DNA of 64,000 nucleotides from Cystobasidium ongulense (GCA_022835595.1 BQUP01000006.1:496001-560000), one strand, 5' to 3'; counted from the stretch's first letter, positions 49,841 to 62,373 are shown. Notes: a model not told the origin generated them from the letters alone. Translations and numbers: made by a program.

Positions 49841-52583
49841 CTAAATCAACAACCGCCGGTATGCATTCGAAAGATCGTGCTCTTTTATATACTCTCCACC
49901 CTTTTCCAGATAATCAGCCTGCGTTACGACAGTGTCCTTGAATTGATTCGAGTTGGTGAACTTGGCCAAGCCTCTCCAGGCGTCCAGTTGTGGATCTTTG
50001 GCTCTGTTGATCTTTAAAGGGGCACCGACAGGCAGTACCGAAGTCATCTCACGCCGGAGTCGCTCATCGAATGAAGCCACTTGTGAGTACCCTCCAGTCA
50101 AGAACACGTTCTGGGTTAACCTATTCCTCTCTTCCAGGTTGAACTGTTTGAGAATATGTTCAATGACCTCGATAATTCCAGCGGAATCGACACCTCCCAA
50201 GCTCGGCTGGCAGATGACTTCTGGCACTCGTATCCGCTCAACATTCAAGTGCAGCTGTGCCGCTTGTTCCGGGTTGGCTGCGTCGAAAGAGTCGATAGGA
50301 TCATCCGGCGCCATTCCCCGTACAAAGGCGTTGAGCAGCTTCTGTTTTGCAAGAGACCGCTTGGCAAGAGTATCGTTGACAGTAAAGCTTGGATCGTGTT
50401 TGAGCAGTGTCTCTTCGATCTTTTGTATTTGTTGCTGATCATCGTCTTCTGCTTCGGAATCTTCTCCTCCCTGCAAGCAGAAAGTGAGTACTTCCTCAGA
50501 ATCACCAAACACAGCGCTGGCTTACAATCTCTCTGTAGACCAGCCAGTCCTCGTCATCTGCTCCAAAGGTGTCTTCTGTCTCACCCTTTTTGCGCTTCTT
50601 CTTCACAATAGGCTTGTCACTAGCCATATCCGTTATAGTCTTCATACGCTGTTGCGCCGCTAAACTCTTTCTGTCCCCTAGTTGAGCTTTCTTTTCCTTC
50701 CGCGTCTTCATGCGTTCAACGGTCTCATCCAGATTGCGCTTCTTCTCAGCCAACCAGCCATCGAAATCGCGCAAGCGATGCTCCTCGTCGATTCGAGCGG
50801 CCTCAGCCTGGAAATATATATACGTCAGCATGGGTCTTGCTATTGTCCAGTCTCGGATCGCCCACCTCGGCAGCCTTTGCCGCGTCTCTCTCTGCCTTGG
50901 CTCGCATTCGAGCATCGTAGCCCGCCTTGTTGAGCTTCTGCCGCCTCTTCTCCTTCACTTCAGCTTCTGTAAGCTGATGATCTGGTATGTTGACAAGCGG
51001 GAAAGTTGGTTCCTCTTTTGTCTCTTCTTCTTCGATCCCGAGCTCCTTATTTCTAGAACGTCGGATTGCCTTCTCTAACTTTGATATTGTCTCGTCGAGA
51101 TCTTTCTCCGACCTAAAGCCAGCTACTTGTACGCGTTTCTGAATGCGAGAGAGACGATCAGGATGTTTCGCTTAGAGAAGGCAGTCCACTACGTTACATA
51201 CCGTATAGTCCGCCTTCTTTTCCTTGTCCTTCCATTGTTTCAGGGCAAGGAAGCTTTCCAGATCTTGCTCTTTTTGGATTAGCTATAAGGTAAGTGTGTC
51301 AGCATTACAACAAAAGAGCTGTCGACCAGACATACCTTTTGCAGTCGAACAGCGGCCGCTTGTGCTTGAAGACGACGGCCTTGCTCCCTTTTCTTCTCTT
51401 GCATTCGCGCGATAGCATCTTCAGCAGTCACTACATGTTCCATAACAGTGTATGGGAATTGAATGACTCGATCCATCCGGACAAGGGCTTCTGGATCTGT
51501 CATGGCCTTGATGTCGGTATTGTAGTCGAGCGAAAAGTAGCAATGCTCCCGAAGCATAGCCTGAAGATGATGTTTCAGCATCAGATCACTGTTAAATCAC
51601 TTGACAGACTCACCGCTGACTGAGAGCTGGACACGCGGGTAGGGAAGTTGGGATACTTGAGTTGCACCAGCTTCAGGAGATATTCTGCCGCTTGAAGTCC
51701 ACCCCAAGCGATTCTATGCAAGTAGCTTATTAAATTCAGTACAATTCGTGAGGTCATAGGCTGGTCTATCTTACCGCTTGGCATTGCTAAGTATGCCTTT
51801 TCCGTTTAGGACAGGGATCACGTGCGTGGACACAGTCGAAGACGATATGACCAGCCCGTCTTTCGCTCCGGCATAGTAGAAGCTGGACAACGAGTCTACT
51901 GCATAACTAACAGCCGGAACTTGATAACCTTCGAAAAGAAGCTCGGACATGACTGCAGGGAGAGCCAGCTGATCAGTTAATGGACCTCGACTGGCAACGG
52001 ATGGAACCTCACGATTTCGGCAGTAAAGCGGGTTGCCCAGACTCTCTGTCATGGCGATTGGATGAGCAACACCGCCTTGACTTGTGACCCCCATTTTAAC
52101 GAAGACATAGTCCAGAAGGTGCTCCTGTATAACGTCCATAGGCCTCAGCTGCGAGTCCCTTCTGTGTGGCTACGAAGTATACAACATACCACAGAGTCGA
52201 AGTTCACAATTATGTCGCCCTCGTACGGAGTCTTTGAACTGATTCTAGAGTTGTGGTCCAGAGAAGCTGCCCACCCAGCCAGCATAACGGGCTTTCCTGC
52301 GCGCCGGTCTCTGTACCGACTGATCACACTTTCGCATATCACGCGTGGGTCGTTCTCAGTTCCCCAGCCGCCTCGAATCCAGCTCACACCTGCAGATTGA
52401 TCTCATTCAGCTAGGTGTAGCCATACGTGCTCGTATCAGCCGCTCACCGTTGTCAATGACAATCGGCGTGCCAGTCCCAGCATACTTGGTTTGATAGTCA
52501 TTGGACTGAGGAGACTCGGTGTGGGTTGGCTCGTTGATATAGTGGACCGCCTTGCGTCCAGACACGCTGGCGTTTAGGTCCAT
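49841..52583 (-). CDS. ARP5: Actin-related protein 5 (INO80 complex)
   Basis: Arp5 forms the Arp5-Ies6 module of the INO80 chromatin remodeller in the nucleus. Ten exons: 52583-52448, 52389-52190, 52148-52013, 51952-51775, 51713-51614, 51560-51336, 51282-51202, 51138-50866, 50807-50526, 50470-49841; 746 residues, about the yeast length. Actin-fold pieces: GTPIVIDNGVSWIRGGWGTE, VMLAGWAA, NPLYCRNLMSELLFEGYQVP, SYAVDSLSSF, ISSSTVSTHVIPVLNGKG, RIAWGGLQAAEYLLKL, and C-terminal VFLTGGYSQVASFDERLRRE, DPQLDAWRGLAKF. The Arp5-specific insertion (about residues 330-540) is a charged coiled coil. The 60-nt intron after LYCRN is in frame and stop-free; splicing it restores the family sequence. Confidence 0.93.
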
Positions 52584-53030
52584 GCTCTCGACGCCAAAGG
52601 CTGTCAGCGTCAGCGTATGAAGAAGCCAGAGAAAGAAAGCAGGAAGCAAGTGCAGCCATAGGCCGTGATCGAGGAGCGCAAGTCGGCAGCTTGAAAGCCA
52701 GCTGCACCTTTGCTACCTGATTTCGTCTTACTTGACAGTCTCTCGCAAGTTGCATGCATTGCTCACACGCGAATAGACTGCTGGACCATGTGCTGCAGAC
52801 CATCTCAAATTGGACAGCTTGCCCGACGTAGCCAACACCTTACATGAAGTGGCCATGGATAAGCAAGCTTCCATCGAACATACAAGCCAGAATGTGTCTA
52901 TTGCTAGTATACATCAAGGTCGCTGCTGTTGCAACACTCTCTAAGTCGATACATATTGCAGGTCCGAGGATCTCGAACAACAGTTCTGGAGTCTATCTCG
53001 CGTCAATGGCTGTCATCGATAACGAATGAG
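52584..53030. other. Intergenic upstream of ARP5
   Basis: About 450 bp with the ARP5 promoter and the 3' flank of the small membrane protein gene. No gene recognised. Confidence 0.4.
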
Positions 53031-53488
53031 CTACAGCAAAAGTAGCTTCTCCGACGGGTCTGCAAGCTTCATCTTAGTATCCTTGTGGAAACCTTTTGAG
53101 CTGATCAACTCACCAGTACTCTGGCTATCTGACGCAAGCTCCTCATCCTCCAAGTAGAACCCCTCCTCCAGTTGCACTGCACCCTCCCGATTCCGGGTTG
53201 AACGATCCGTCAGAGCGTTGAAACCGTCAATCAGCAGCGACAAAACAACGTGTCCAAGAAGTGACATAAGAGTACTGTTCACGCAAAGCGTCAGCGCCAC
53301 CGGCTACAGTATACAGAGCAGGGGATTTCGTCTGCTTACGCGTAGAGTAGGATGCAGCACATACGTGTAGCGAGAGAGCCAGATTGGACCAAAACTATAC
53401 GGAACTCTGTGCCATCTGCCGACATGATAGCCCTCCCACCATCAACGAGGGTTGCGTAGGCGCTAGCTGCAGAATGAGTGTCGGACAT
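53031..53488 (-). CDS. Small putative membrane protein, unknown function
   Basis: Exons 53488-53340 and 53274-53031 give 130 residues. Not a family I recognise. After a 30-residue polar head comes one long hydrophobic stretch that spans the exon junction: CCILLYATLMSLLGHVVLSL, about residues 45-70, long enough for one or two membrane passes. The tail is acidic (EEGFYLEDEELASD). An alternative intron near 53073-53113 (GTGAGT...AAG) would replace the last 17 or so residues and extend into other sequence; I could not decide between them. Real-gene support: clean GT/AG, phase 2, family-neutral. Confidence 0.5.
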
Positions 53489-53856
53489 GTTTTTGCTTAA
53501 GCTTGAATATGTATACTTCTGGAGGCTTTCTAGAGACTGTCAGGTGTGAAGCAAGAGATGAAGAGGTGGATCATTGCTACTTTTTATTGAATCACTCTCC
53601 CCCTGTTGCCCATTGTCTCCTTTTCTAGGATATCGGCCGGAACTGGTCTACTTTGGTACTTCCCTTGAATCGTGCCAGATCCCAAACCTTACATACAAGG
53701 ACCAAAGGGACGGAAGGTTGCCTTGCGTGTCAGGAGGCAGGCAACGGACTCTTTGCCTGGAGATTGTGCAAATATGATCTGAGTCGGCGGGAAGTCCAAC
53801 TGAACCAACTTTTCGGATTGTGTTGTACGTACACGGAAAGACTAGCAACCTACACG
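53489..53856. other. Intergenic small membrane gene / ADE1
   Basis: About 370 bp. Promoter of the small gene and 3' flank of ADE1. Nothing else recognised. Confidence 0.4.
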
Positions 53857-54959
53857 TCACACGGCAAATTCACTTCCCGTTATCCGCTTGTAACAAGCAG
53901 TATATCGCTGCCACGTCTCATCTACAACGTCTTGTGGGATCTCTACACCTTCTTCCTTGTTCGACTTGCCAAATCCTCCTCCGCCAGCCCTTAGCCACAC
54001 TCTTAATGCCTGTTTGTCGAATCCGGTCATGCTCTTGTCCTCGGCCCACTCGCTGGCTTCCCAGTACCGCGAAGAGTCGGGAGTCAAGGCCTCGTCGATG
54101 AGAATGAAACGCTGCTCTAGAGTGAGCGAGTCTGATGGTGGTAGGACGCCAAATTCGAATTTCGTGTCGGCTAGAATGAGGCCAACGGATTCTGCATGCT
54201 TGGCGGCTACAGAGAATAGTTCGACTGCCTTAGTCACAAGTAGAGGCGCCAGTGAAGCGTACTTGGATCCAAGTATTTCAGGTACTGTGGAATAGATCAG
54301 CTACCATGCGCTATGGTATTCTTCTGGAAGTACTCACATCGATCCGGATGCACATTCTCGTCCTTGTCCCCTATATCTGCCTTTGTGGACGGAGTGAAGA
54401 TAGGTGGGTCAAGCTTGGCGGACTCTTTCAATCCAGGTGGTAGTTTGATGCCATGAACAGTGCCCTTCTCTAGGTATTCCTTGTATGCGGATCCTGTCAC
54501 AAGGAAATCAGCTCTTGCTCAACGAATTATGCGACGGCAAAGGCGGCTCACCTGTCAAGTAGCCCCGTACAATTGCCTCGCACTTTAAGACCTCGCATTT
54601 GCGAACCAACATAGTCCGGCCTTGCAAGTCTTTTCCGTTTGCTTCGCCCCATTTCTTTATCTCGGCCGGCATTTGATCCAAGTCATCTGTGATCAAGTGG
54701 TTTGGCAGGATGCCTGAGAGCTTGTGGAACCAGAACTTGCTGATACCAGTCAGAAGTTTTCCTTTGTTAGGCACGCCCTGCAATTCCACATCAGCTCTTG
54801 CTCAATTCACAGCAGATGTGGCTTGGCTGGACCAACATTCTTCATGATCACGTCGAATGCCGAAACACGGTCGGAAGCGACAAAAAGCAGAGCCTGCGGA
54901 TCCGAAGTGCTGTAAATATCGCGGACCTTGCCAGTCGCAATTAAAGTAGGTTCTGCCAT
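53857..54959 (-). CDS. ADE1: SAICAR synthetase (phosphoribosylaminoimidazole-succinocarboxamide synthase)
   Basis: Purine biosynthesis enzyme that joins CAIR with aspartate using ATP. Exons 54959-54837, 54777-54552, 54493-54338, 54284-53857; 310 residues (yeast 306). Motifs in order: ATGKVRDIYSTSDPQALLFV, SDRVSAFDVIMKN, GVPNKGKLLTGISKFWF, MLVRKCEVLKCEAIVRGYLT, GSAYKEYLEKGTVHGI, LILADTKFEFGV, LIDEALTPDSSRYWEASEW and a C-terminal RYTACYKRITG. The first intron donor GTTGGT is weak but gives the correct phase. It diverges from PPIL2. Cytosolic. High confidence from signature motifs. Confidence 0.96.
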
Positions 54960-55270
54960 GGCTGCTGTAAGTGTGTGTTCTAGATGCTTGTAGTGGCAAG
55001 AGTCCAAAGATTGCAAGAAAGAAACGCTGCGGCTTTGCAGGCTGATCGGCTTTGCCTTTTCACCAAGTCACAGTCCTCACTCCTCGTAAACAGCAAGAGC
55101 TTGCCAGTACAGAGTAGGGGTGTACTACTGCCTCAGTCAGAGCTTCAAACTCTACCAAGTTGAATCAACGCAACACAGCTTCGAACACAGCTCGTGGCGC
55201 ACCATGATAAGTTGATCGGGTCGCCGACACTGTCACGAGTATTGCTAACATTGACTTTTGGCGTATATAC
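54960..55270. other. Divergent region ADE1 / U-box cyclophilin
   Basis: About 310 bp with both promoters and probably the unresolved start of the cyclophilin gene. An ATG at 55204 leads to a stop after three codons and is not used. Confidence 0.4.
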
Positions 55271-57407
55271 GGCAAGAATACGGACAAGGTGAGCTAGAGC
55301 TCTGTTTATGGATTTACAGCGAGTCCTGACCTGGTTTACAGCTGTATGTCACAGCCACCGAGCATTCTCTAGGATCGCACACCGCGAACTTGTCTGGAGC
55401 AAAAAGCAAAAGACCCGCAGCCAACTTTGCAAGAGTAGGGCATCCTATACTGTACCTTTCTCGAAGCCTCACTAACCCTTTCATTTTTCAGCTTCCCTTC
55501 AACTGTTGTGCGCTCTCTTTGAAACCTTTCGAAGATCTCCCAGTCTGTACGAAAGATGGGACAGTATACGATCTTACCAATGTACGACATCTCACTCCTG
55601 ACTGTCGAGACTATTTCCAATACTTACTATCATTTCTTTAGATTATGCCATGGATACGCAAGCATGGAACGGATCCCGTGACCGGCAAAAAGTTGACCTC
55701 TAGCGATCTCATCAAGCTCCACTTTCACAAGAACGCAGAGGGTGACTACTTTGACCCAGTCTCATACAAGGTCTTCAACGAACATACAGCCATAGTAGCC
55801 ATCTCCACAAGTGGAAACGTTTTTACAAAAGACACAGTGGATAGTTTGAACGTCAAGCCAGGCTTCTGGCGAGATTTGGTAGATGACACAGAGTTTACCA
55901 AAAAGGACATCATAATACTGCAGGTAAGTGGAAGACGTCGGAGATGCGTCGGTTTTCTTCGATGGAACCGAGTATTCACACTCTTGTGCTGCAGGATCCG
56001 CATAATGTATCGAACCGGGATTTGTCCCAGTTTCACTACATCAAACACGACCTTAAACCAGAGACCCAAGGACAGGAAGACGGCCTCAGCAATATCAATC
56101 TTGGCGCAATGGGTGGCGCAAGTAAAGTCCTACAAAGCTTGGAAAAGGGCAAGAAGAAAGCAGAGGTGTGTACAATTGCAAGTAAGAGTGTATGAATATG
56201 TACAAAATACTAATAATCCTATCTAGATTTCTGCACCAACACCTTCGGAACCGACTGAAGGTACCACTATAGACGTGAAAAGGCAACTGGCACAGAACGC
56301 AAAGTCTACCGTACCTTATAACGCCGCGAACTTCACAACTGGTAAAGCATCAGCTTCACTGACAAGCACAAGTGCCGAGATATCTACAACCCAGGATCGA
56401 GCTCTGATCGATGAAGAGGAGTGGATGTTCGAGAGGATATTACCGGGAGAAAAGGCATATGTCGCCATGAAGACAAATTACGGCACACTGAATTTGGAAC
56501 TTTTCTGCGACAAGGTAATCATACATCGCTCCTCTGCTGTTCTTACATCGCTGACGGCACTCATACAGGCGCCAAAAACATGTTACAACTTCTTGATGCT
56601 TGCACGTGAGGGGAAATACGACAACACCCTCTTTCATCGGCATATACCAGGTTTCATGATACAGGGAGGTGATCCTACTGGGACGGGCAGTGGTGGATCA
56701 TCATACTGGGGCGAAGATTTCCGAGACGAGCACGCTTTGAGGAACGCGTACAAACACGATGCGCGTGGACTCCTCAGTATGGCGAATAAAGGTATATTTG
56801 CAGGTCAACTGGTATACGACATTGCGCTGACCCTCTTGAACAGGACCACATACGAACTCGTCACAATTCTTCTTTACATTCCGTCCAACGCCTCACTTGA
56901 ATGGCAAACATACTGTTTTCGGAAAGATTGTCGGAGGCGAAGATGTCCTGGACAAAATCGAAAAGATAGCGCCAAATCCGGCAACGGATAAGCCAACTAA
57001 GCCAATCCGGATATTAGATGTATCGATTTTCAAAGATCCTTTCGAGGATTTCAAGACCAAACTCTCCAAGCGCCTAGCACGCGAACAAGCAGGCGAAGAT
57101 GAGACATCACGTAGGAGCAAGGCGAAGGAAGACAGAGAGAAAGATCGCACAACGTGAGTTGCTCTCCACTAGGCTGGGAAAACGCGCTGATGGCTATCCT
57201 TGCAGGTGGTTTGGAACGAATTTGGGCGAGAAGAACGAAAAGGCGGGCTCCAAGCGGGCCATTGACAGTACTGTCGTTGGGCGGTACATGCAAACGACCG
57301 ACCGGACAGCAGCGCCGCCAGATTTGACGACGCCAGACGATGATTTGCCTGTGACGAAAAAGGCGAAACGTAAAGGATCAGGTTTTGGTAATTTTGAGGG
57401 TTGGTGA
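55271..57407 (+). CDS. U-box cyclophilin, PPIL2/CYP8 type
   Basis: Spliceosome-associated peptidyl-prolyl isomerase with an N-terminal U-box (E3 ligase type), nuclear. Exons: at least 55271-55288, then 55342-55434, 55492-55581, 55642-55923, 55995-56165, 56227-56514, 56569-56791, 56844-57153, 57206-57407; 558 residues from the first assigned codon. Family pieces: [58 protein letters not shown] (U-box), [59 protein letters not shown] and [20 protein letters not shown] with the catalytic Arg of FHRHIPGF. The expected start Met before GKNTDK is not present in frame (TAC instead), so the true 5' end is unresolved. Confidence 0.88.
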
Positions 57408-57642
57408 TCTTGTATGATACAGCTACTCCACTTGATGTTGACAGTGGAGTCATTCATGAAAGTCATGGTGTGTATATGTTTAGCTGCGACCAGACCGGGT
57501 CGGACCTCGACGCTCTTTACCAGTAGTACTTGGCGGTACATGCCGTGAACTGTGCGGAGATGGGCTGGTGCCCGTATGACTACTTGATGATTGAAGACCG
57601 GAAAATAAGAGCGAGGCCCGGTACCTGACTGCGGCATCTCTG

Positions 57643-58347
57643 CTAACGGCCGTGATTGGCAAAATTTGCTTTACGCTGGGCGAGCGCTGCATTTTGGGAA
57701 GCAGCATTTTTGGCAGTTGTAGCCTGCCTCATCTTCTCAACGACTGCAATCCGCTGGGGTCCGTTTGGTGGTAGATGTCTCAGCTGTTCCGACAAATCTC
57801 GAAGGTGTACCTCACTCTGCTGGGCCCGCTTCACGGCTAAGGAAACCGCACGCTCCTGTGTGTTACTGGCTCTCTCGGTCAATGTTGCTATTGGTAATGG
57901 GAATGGCGTAGCTTTAAGATGCACTGTGGAACTTCCTGCTTGTGGATTTTGATGTGCAGGCAAAGGTAGCCCACGTTTCGTTCCGGCATCGCGAGCGGTC
58001 GCATCCGAGAAAATAGCTCGTCCTGGTAGACCCTCGGGACGAGGCGGAGATGGGGACGTTGTAGATCTACCACTGCCTAGTCGGGGAAGGCCAGCTCTTT
58101 GGTCTCTTTGCAGCTGCTCTCTAGCCTTCTGTGCTGAGTTCATGGGCGGAGCGTGTGGATGGGAGTTCGCGGTTTCTCTGCCTCCGCCCTTAGGGCCATG
58201 CGTCATTGAAAGCAAGTTATGTGTAGAGGTAGCCCCCTCCACCGGCGTAACACGCATAGAAGTAAGCCGTTGGGTCATTTGACTCGTACCATTTTGCTGG
58301 CTTGGGCGAGCCATTGCAGGACCCGCCCTCCGTGTCTGGCGGTACAT
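57643..58347 (-). CDS. Low-complexity protein of unknown function
   Basis: Single open frame of 234 residues without recognisable family. Pro/Ser/Arg-rich N-terminal 130 residues (GKGG RETANSHPHAPP-type sequence) and a helical, charged C terminus (SLAVKRAQQSEVHLRDLSEQ, VEKMRQATTAKNAASQN). Codon use looks like neighbouring genes. A start at the third Met (MARPSQQNGTS, near 58314) is also possible. It sits convergent to the cyclophilin gene with about 235 bp between. It may be a real fungal-specific gene; evidence is only length and composition. Confidence 0.5.
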   Translation of the reverse strand: MYRQTRRAGPAMARPSQQNGTSQMTQRLTSMRVTPVEGATSTHNLLSMTHGPKGGGRETANSHPHAPPMNSAQKAREQLQRDQRAGLPRLGSGRSTTSPSPPRPEGLPGRAIFSDATARDAGTKRGLPLPAHQNPQAGSSTVHLKATPFPLPIATLTERASNTQERAVSLAVKRAQQSEVHLRDLSEQLRHLPPNGPQRIAVVEKMRQATTAKNAASQNAALAQRKANFANHGR

Positions 58348-58913
58348 GGTTAAGCTCGAAGATGTTGTGCACAGAGGTTTGTCAGGACATCGAATGACAA
58401 GCTATCGGCAACAATGCAGTATGTGAAGGCTTTGGCTTTAGTGAAACAGGCCAGAACAGGTCGATTGCAGCATTTGATGTTGGCCTCAGCAGAACGGGCT
58501 GTGCTCCTTGCTCAAGGCAGCTTGCAGGCCGGCGATGCTTGTCACTGTCCATCTGTTCGTTGGAATAGTGATACACCATCTGGAAACCAGATAGTGATTG
58601 GCCGCAACCTGATACCACTAATAAAGCAGGATGCTTCGCGTCAGGTTCGCATTGACAGTAACCGTTGTCGCGATTCTTGCGACGTTTGTGTAGACTTTTG
58701 CGCCACCTGCCTGCCAGAACAGGTGTCTCTCATGTTGCCGTTGCGGTCACATCTCCACTCTGTTTAGCCTTGACGTCCATGAGAGTGTCAGAAAGTAGAA
58801 GAGATAGGCCCGCAGTGTACTGGGGCCACGGTGTGATCGGAAGGAAAGGCAGTCGAGAGCATAGATCTATCTACAGCCGCTTGCCTGTGAACGGCGAGAC
58901 CTCTTCAACCACC
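58348..58913. other. Divergent region unknown gene / EMC7
   Basis: About 565 bp with both promoters. No gene recognised. Confidence 0.4.
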
Positions 58914-59913
58914 ATGATGCTCAAAATTCTCCAGGTGGTGGTGCTAGTTGCACTGTTGGCATCTTACGTGTCTGCACTGGACGTCCGTGGCTCTGTCGCG
59001 CCGAGCTGTAAGCGCACAACTATAGGAGAACCTCTCACCAGCCTGTACTCACTACATTGAAATAACAGCAATAGGACCACTGTCTCCAGATTCGACTGCT
59101 GTTCTGGATAATGGCTTGTCCGGGTCAGCTTACATCAAGGCGGACGGCTCGTTCCTCTTGTGCGTTAGCTACTATCATTGGGAAGGTTACTTGCTGATAC
59201 TATCAATCCAACTAGCCGCAACGTCCCTGCTGGAGAATATGTCTTATCTGTACAGAACCGAGCATACAGCTTCCCACGCGTAAGGGTATTTGCACCAGAC
59301 TCGACAATGCAACTGCAAGGCTGATCCGAAAACGTACTGTTATAGGTTCTGGTGTCCGTACCGCAGAATCCAAGCTCTGGACAAGCAGCAGAGCCTGTTC
59401 AAGTCAGACCATTCAAGCTAGGACATGTGTCTGCTAGTCCCGATACTATACCTACCTTGCCCTACCCCATCATACTGCATACAACTGGCCCATTCCAATA
59501 TTATGACCTGCCGAAAGCATTCAACATTGCTACTTTGATAGCACAGAACAAGATGATCCTCTTTATGGTGCTTGGACTTGGCTTCGCCATAGGAATGCCT
59601 AAGCTTCTGGCAAGTGTCGCTGTGTACTTCCAGCTTGGACCGTTGACTAACAATACCCGATTGTCCCTGCAGGCGATGATTGATCCTGAAGCACTGAAGG
59701 AAGTCCAGCAAAGTCAAGCAGAGATGCACAAGAATCTAGGAATGTAAGACATACATCCGGGTAGACATGCCGCTTTGGCTGACACTGCATTACAGGGCGC
59801 AAAATATGGACATCGGTGGGTCATTGAGCAAGTTCCTGGCAGGTGGTGGTGAGCCAGCCGAGGATCCCACGCCCAAACGGACAACGAAGAAAGTGAAAGC
59901 AAAAGCTTCATGA
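58914..59913 (+). CDS. EMC7: ER membrane protein complex subunit 7
   Basis: Lumenal-facing subunit of the EMC insertase for transmembrane and tail-anchored proteins. Exons 58914-59007, 59069-59159, 59216-59279, 59346-59743, 59796-59913; 254 residues. Signal peptide (MLKILQVVVLVALLASYVSA) is followed by a beta-sandwich: LDVRGSVAP, TAVLDNGLSGSAYIKADGSF, VPAGEYVLSVQNRAYSFPRV, then the family mark VQVRPFKLGHV, LPYPIILHTTGPFQYYDLPK, a membrane segment (MILFMVLGLGFAIGMPKLL) and the cytosolic IDPEALKEVQQSQAEMHKNL (like DPEELKEMQ). A second in-frame ATG directly follows the first. The basic tail ends KRTTKKVKAKAS. Confidence 0.93.
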
Positions 59914-60222
59914 TGGATCCTGAAGGGTAGCCGGGTGCAGTGTACTTGTAGTGATATACAAAGCGTAACAGCCTTTCGACTTGCGTTAAATTTCGTCACT
60001 TGGTGAAATGATGCAAGGCAGTATATGCGAGTATGAGGCGAGGCAGTCTGACTATGAGTGTTAGCTGATGTAAACTATAAACTGGGTCAACAGACGTTCC
60101 TTGTAGTCCACAATAAACTGGGAGAGAGGGAAGTGACTTGTATTATCGCTAAATCGACGGCTATGCTATGATATATGTGAACGACATTTCTATTACAATT
60201 CATTACATAAAAAAAGGTATAT
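59914..60222. other. Convergent intergenic EMC7 / mitochondrial carrier
   Basis: About 310 bp, AT-rich, 3' flanks of both genes. Nothing else recognised. Confidence 0.4.
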
Positions 60223-61993
60223 CTAGATTTCCTCACTCTCGCCTGTCCAGCGTAGACCAATTTCATACGCTCCAATCATAATACCACAAGCAGGTGATAC
60301 TTTCGCGACGCGTGGCACGAAGCCTCTCCACAATCCTGCCATGCCTTCAGACTTTGCAATCTGCTTGAAGTAAGTAAGAGTACCCGCATTTCCTACTGAG
60401 GTGCCTTCTGTTTGTCGCCGTACTTTGATCACATCGAATGGATGCGTAAGGAAGGATGCGAACTATGAGAAGATGACGTATCAGTAAGCTATGAGGGACA
60501 CAACTGTAGGCTCGATGATGAAAGACTCACCATGCCACTACCAGCACCACTTGCGAAAGCAACACTAAATGTCTTACTAGCCTTGTCGTCGTGGTTGATC
60601 TCGCCCATGCCTCGTCCCCCGCTCAGATACCTCCGTATCGCTTCATATCCCGCCCAGTATGCGCCTGAGAAGGGAACATCTCGCCATAGTGTGGCTGAAA
60701 GGCCTCTCCACAAGCTTCCTACGCCTTGTGCACGCACCAAATCCCGGACGGAATGTGTCACGTTCATGGCCGTTATATGTGATCCTGTACTCTGCAAGCG
60801 TGTTCGGAAAAGCTCTAAAGGTGCAAGGAGCGCTGCTACTGCCGTTCTTGATATCGATCCTGCTACGAATGTAGTCACCCCAACGTAGGTCGAACTTGGT
60901 ATGTTTGTCTGCCTTTGCTTGAACTGCGATGGTACATTCTGTAGCGCAGTGGTTCGAAGGTAGTCGTATCCCACCATGTATATGACTTGAGAAGGAACGG
61001 ACATGACTAGAGAAGCTGATAGACCTCGCCATAACGTAGTTATGCCTTCATGTTGATATATTTTGGTAACGGCGTCGAAGAAGCCTGCAAAGTGGCGTGA
61101 TGAGGGGGCTGAGAGATGAGGGAGGTGCTGCTTTGCGACTAGAGGTGTGGGATATAAGCAAGTTTCTCCTGATTCCAGTGCTATTGACGCGCTCTGTCCG
61201 GAAAGTCGTATGCTTGGATTGTCAAATTGGACGGGTATAAAACGTGAGGCGGACTCGACTGATGCTAGGGCGGGATTGGAAGATGTAGAAGAGGCGGCAG
61301 ATGCAGGCAAGTCTCTGGGATCGAAACGACACAAGATCTCTTTGCCATTCGCGAAGTTATTCGTAAAATACGTTTTTTGGCAGCACGTGGCCAAGTTGGT
61401 GGCTGCCAGGGAGCGCGCATGTTGCATCGCTGGCACCGAGGAAGGACCGACTGCTGGCCCTTTGCCTTTGGCTGATGATCTTGCATTAGATCGTGTGGAG
61501 GAGGCTGAGGGAGAGGCTGGGACTTGAGCTGATGGAGGCGGAACATGTGACGAAGGGACGAAAAAGGCTTCAGGCTGGGCCTGGGTCTGTAGGCGGGTCT
61601 TGATGACATCGAATGGAGTCACTGAGGATCATAGAAGATAGCTGGTTAGTAATGGGACTCATACTATTGAAAGCTTTCAGATCCATCGCTATCTGCAACT
61701 CCGATCTTCGTGACTAGACTCTGACGGCGAGGCGCGAAAGTCCGATGGAAAGCGTGCATCTCGAGCAAGGTGAGGGTGATAGACTCACTTGTCAAAGAAG
61801 TGACTACAGCACCACAGCATGCAGCGATAATGCGATGCCGCTGTCTGCTTTTGCCTGCTTTTTTGCTGCTCTTGCCACCTGCAGCTGACGAAGATTCCCG
61901 CATGTTTGAGGTCGACGACGAACTCGAAGCTGGAGATGGCGGCAGCTCGCTCGTGCCAGCGATGACTTCAGCCGGTACGCTGAGTGTAGCCAT
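60223..61993 (-). CDS. MTM1: Mitochondrial carrier, MTM1/SLC25A39-40 type
   Basis: Inner-membrane carrier of the MTM1 (yeast) / SLC25A39-40 (animal) branch, linked to mitochondrial glutathione import and Mn-SOD metallation. Exons 61993-61789, 61621-60531, 60462-60223; 511 residues. Three Solcar motifs: TPFDVIKTRLQTQ, APLELFRTRLQS and HPFDVIKVRRQTE. Each is followed by later G-x-x-x-L-WRG pieces (TTLWRGLSASL, SLWRGLSATLWRDVPFSGAY, AGLWRGFVPRVAKV). A long matrix-side loop between repeat-1 helices holds CCQKTYFTNNFANGKEILCR, the Cys-bearing loop typical of this branch. The disordered Ser-rich N terminus (to about residue 40) is extra. Transport substrate in this fungus is inferred from family. 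Confidence 0.88.
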
Positions 61994-62373
61994 ATTGATG
62001 GAGTGGTTGGCTGTGTTTGCTGTAATGAGTCGGCAGATGTGAAAGGCAGAAAGCAGAATCGCAAAAAAGATGATGACCAAAAAGATGAAGGTCGAGGTGG
62101 CTCTTCAGATCTCCAACCGGCGGATGGAGCCGGAGTTCACTCGATAACGCTTTTTATTCTCTACATACAATCAGTGGACTCTGCTTTTGTAGGAAGTCGA
62201 CTGTCGAGCTGGCTAAGACCGCGCAAGACAAGCTGGCCTTACTTCGGAAGATCCCCCATGGCAAAGTCATAGCGGCCCTTCCCTGCTTTCTCGGACTACT
62301 GCATCTTTCGCATAAATCAGCATATCCTTGGTATACATCTACAGCTCAACGAGGACTACCAACCCGTTCGAAC
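61994..62373. other. Divergent region carrier / HAD phosphatase
   Basis: About 380 bp with both promoters. No gene recognised. Confidence 0.4.
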
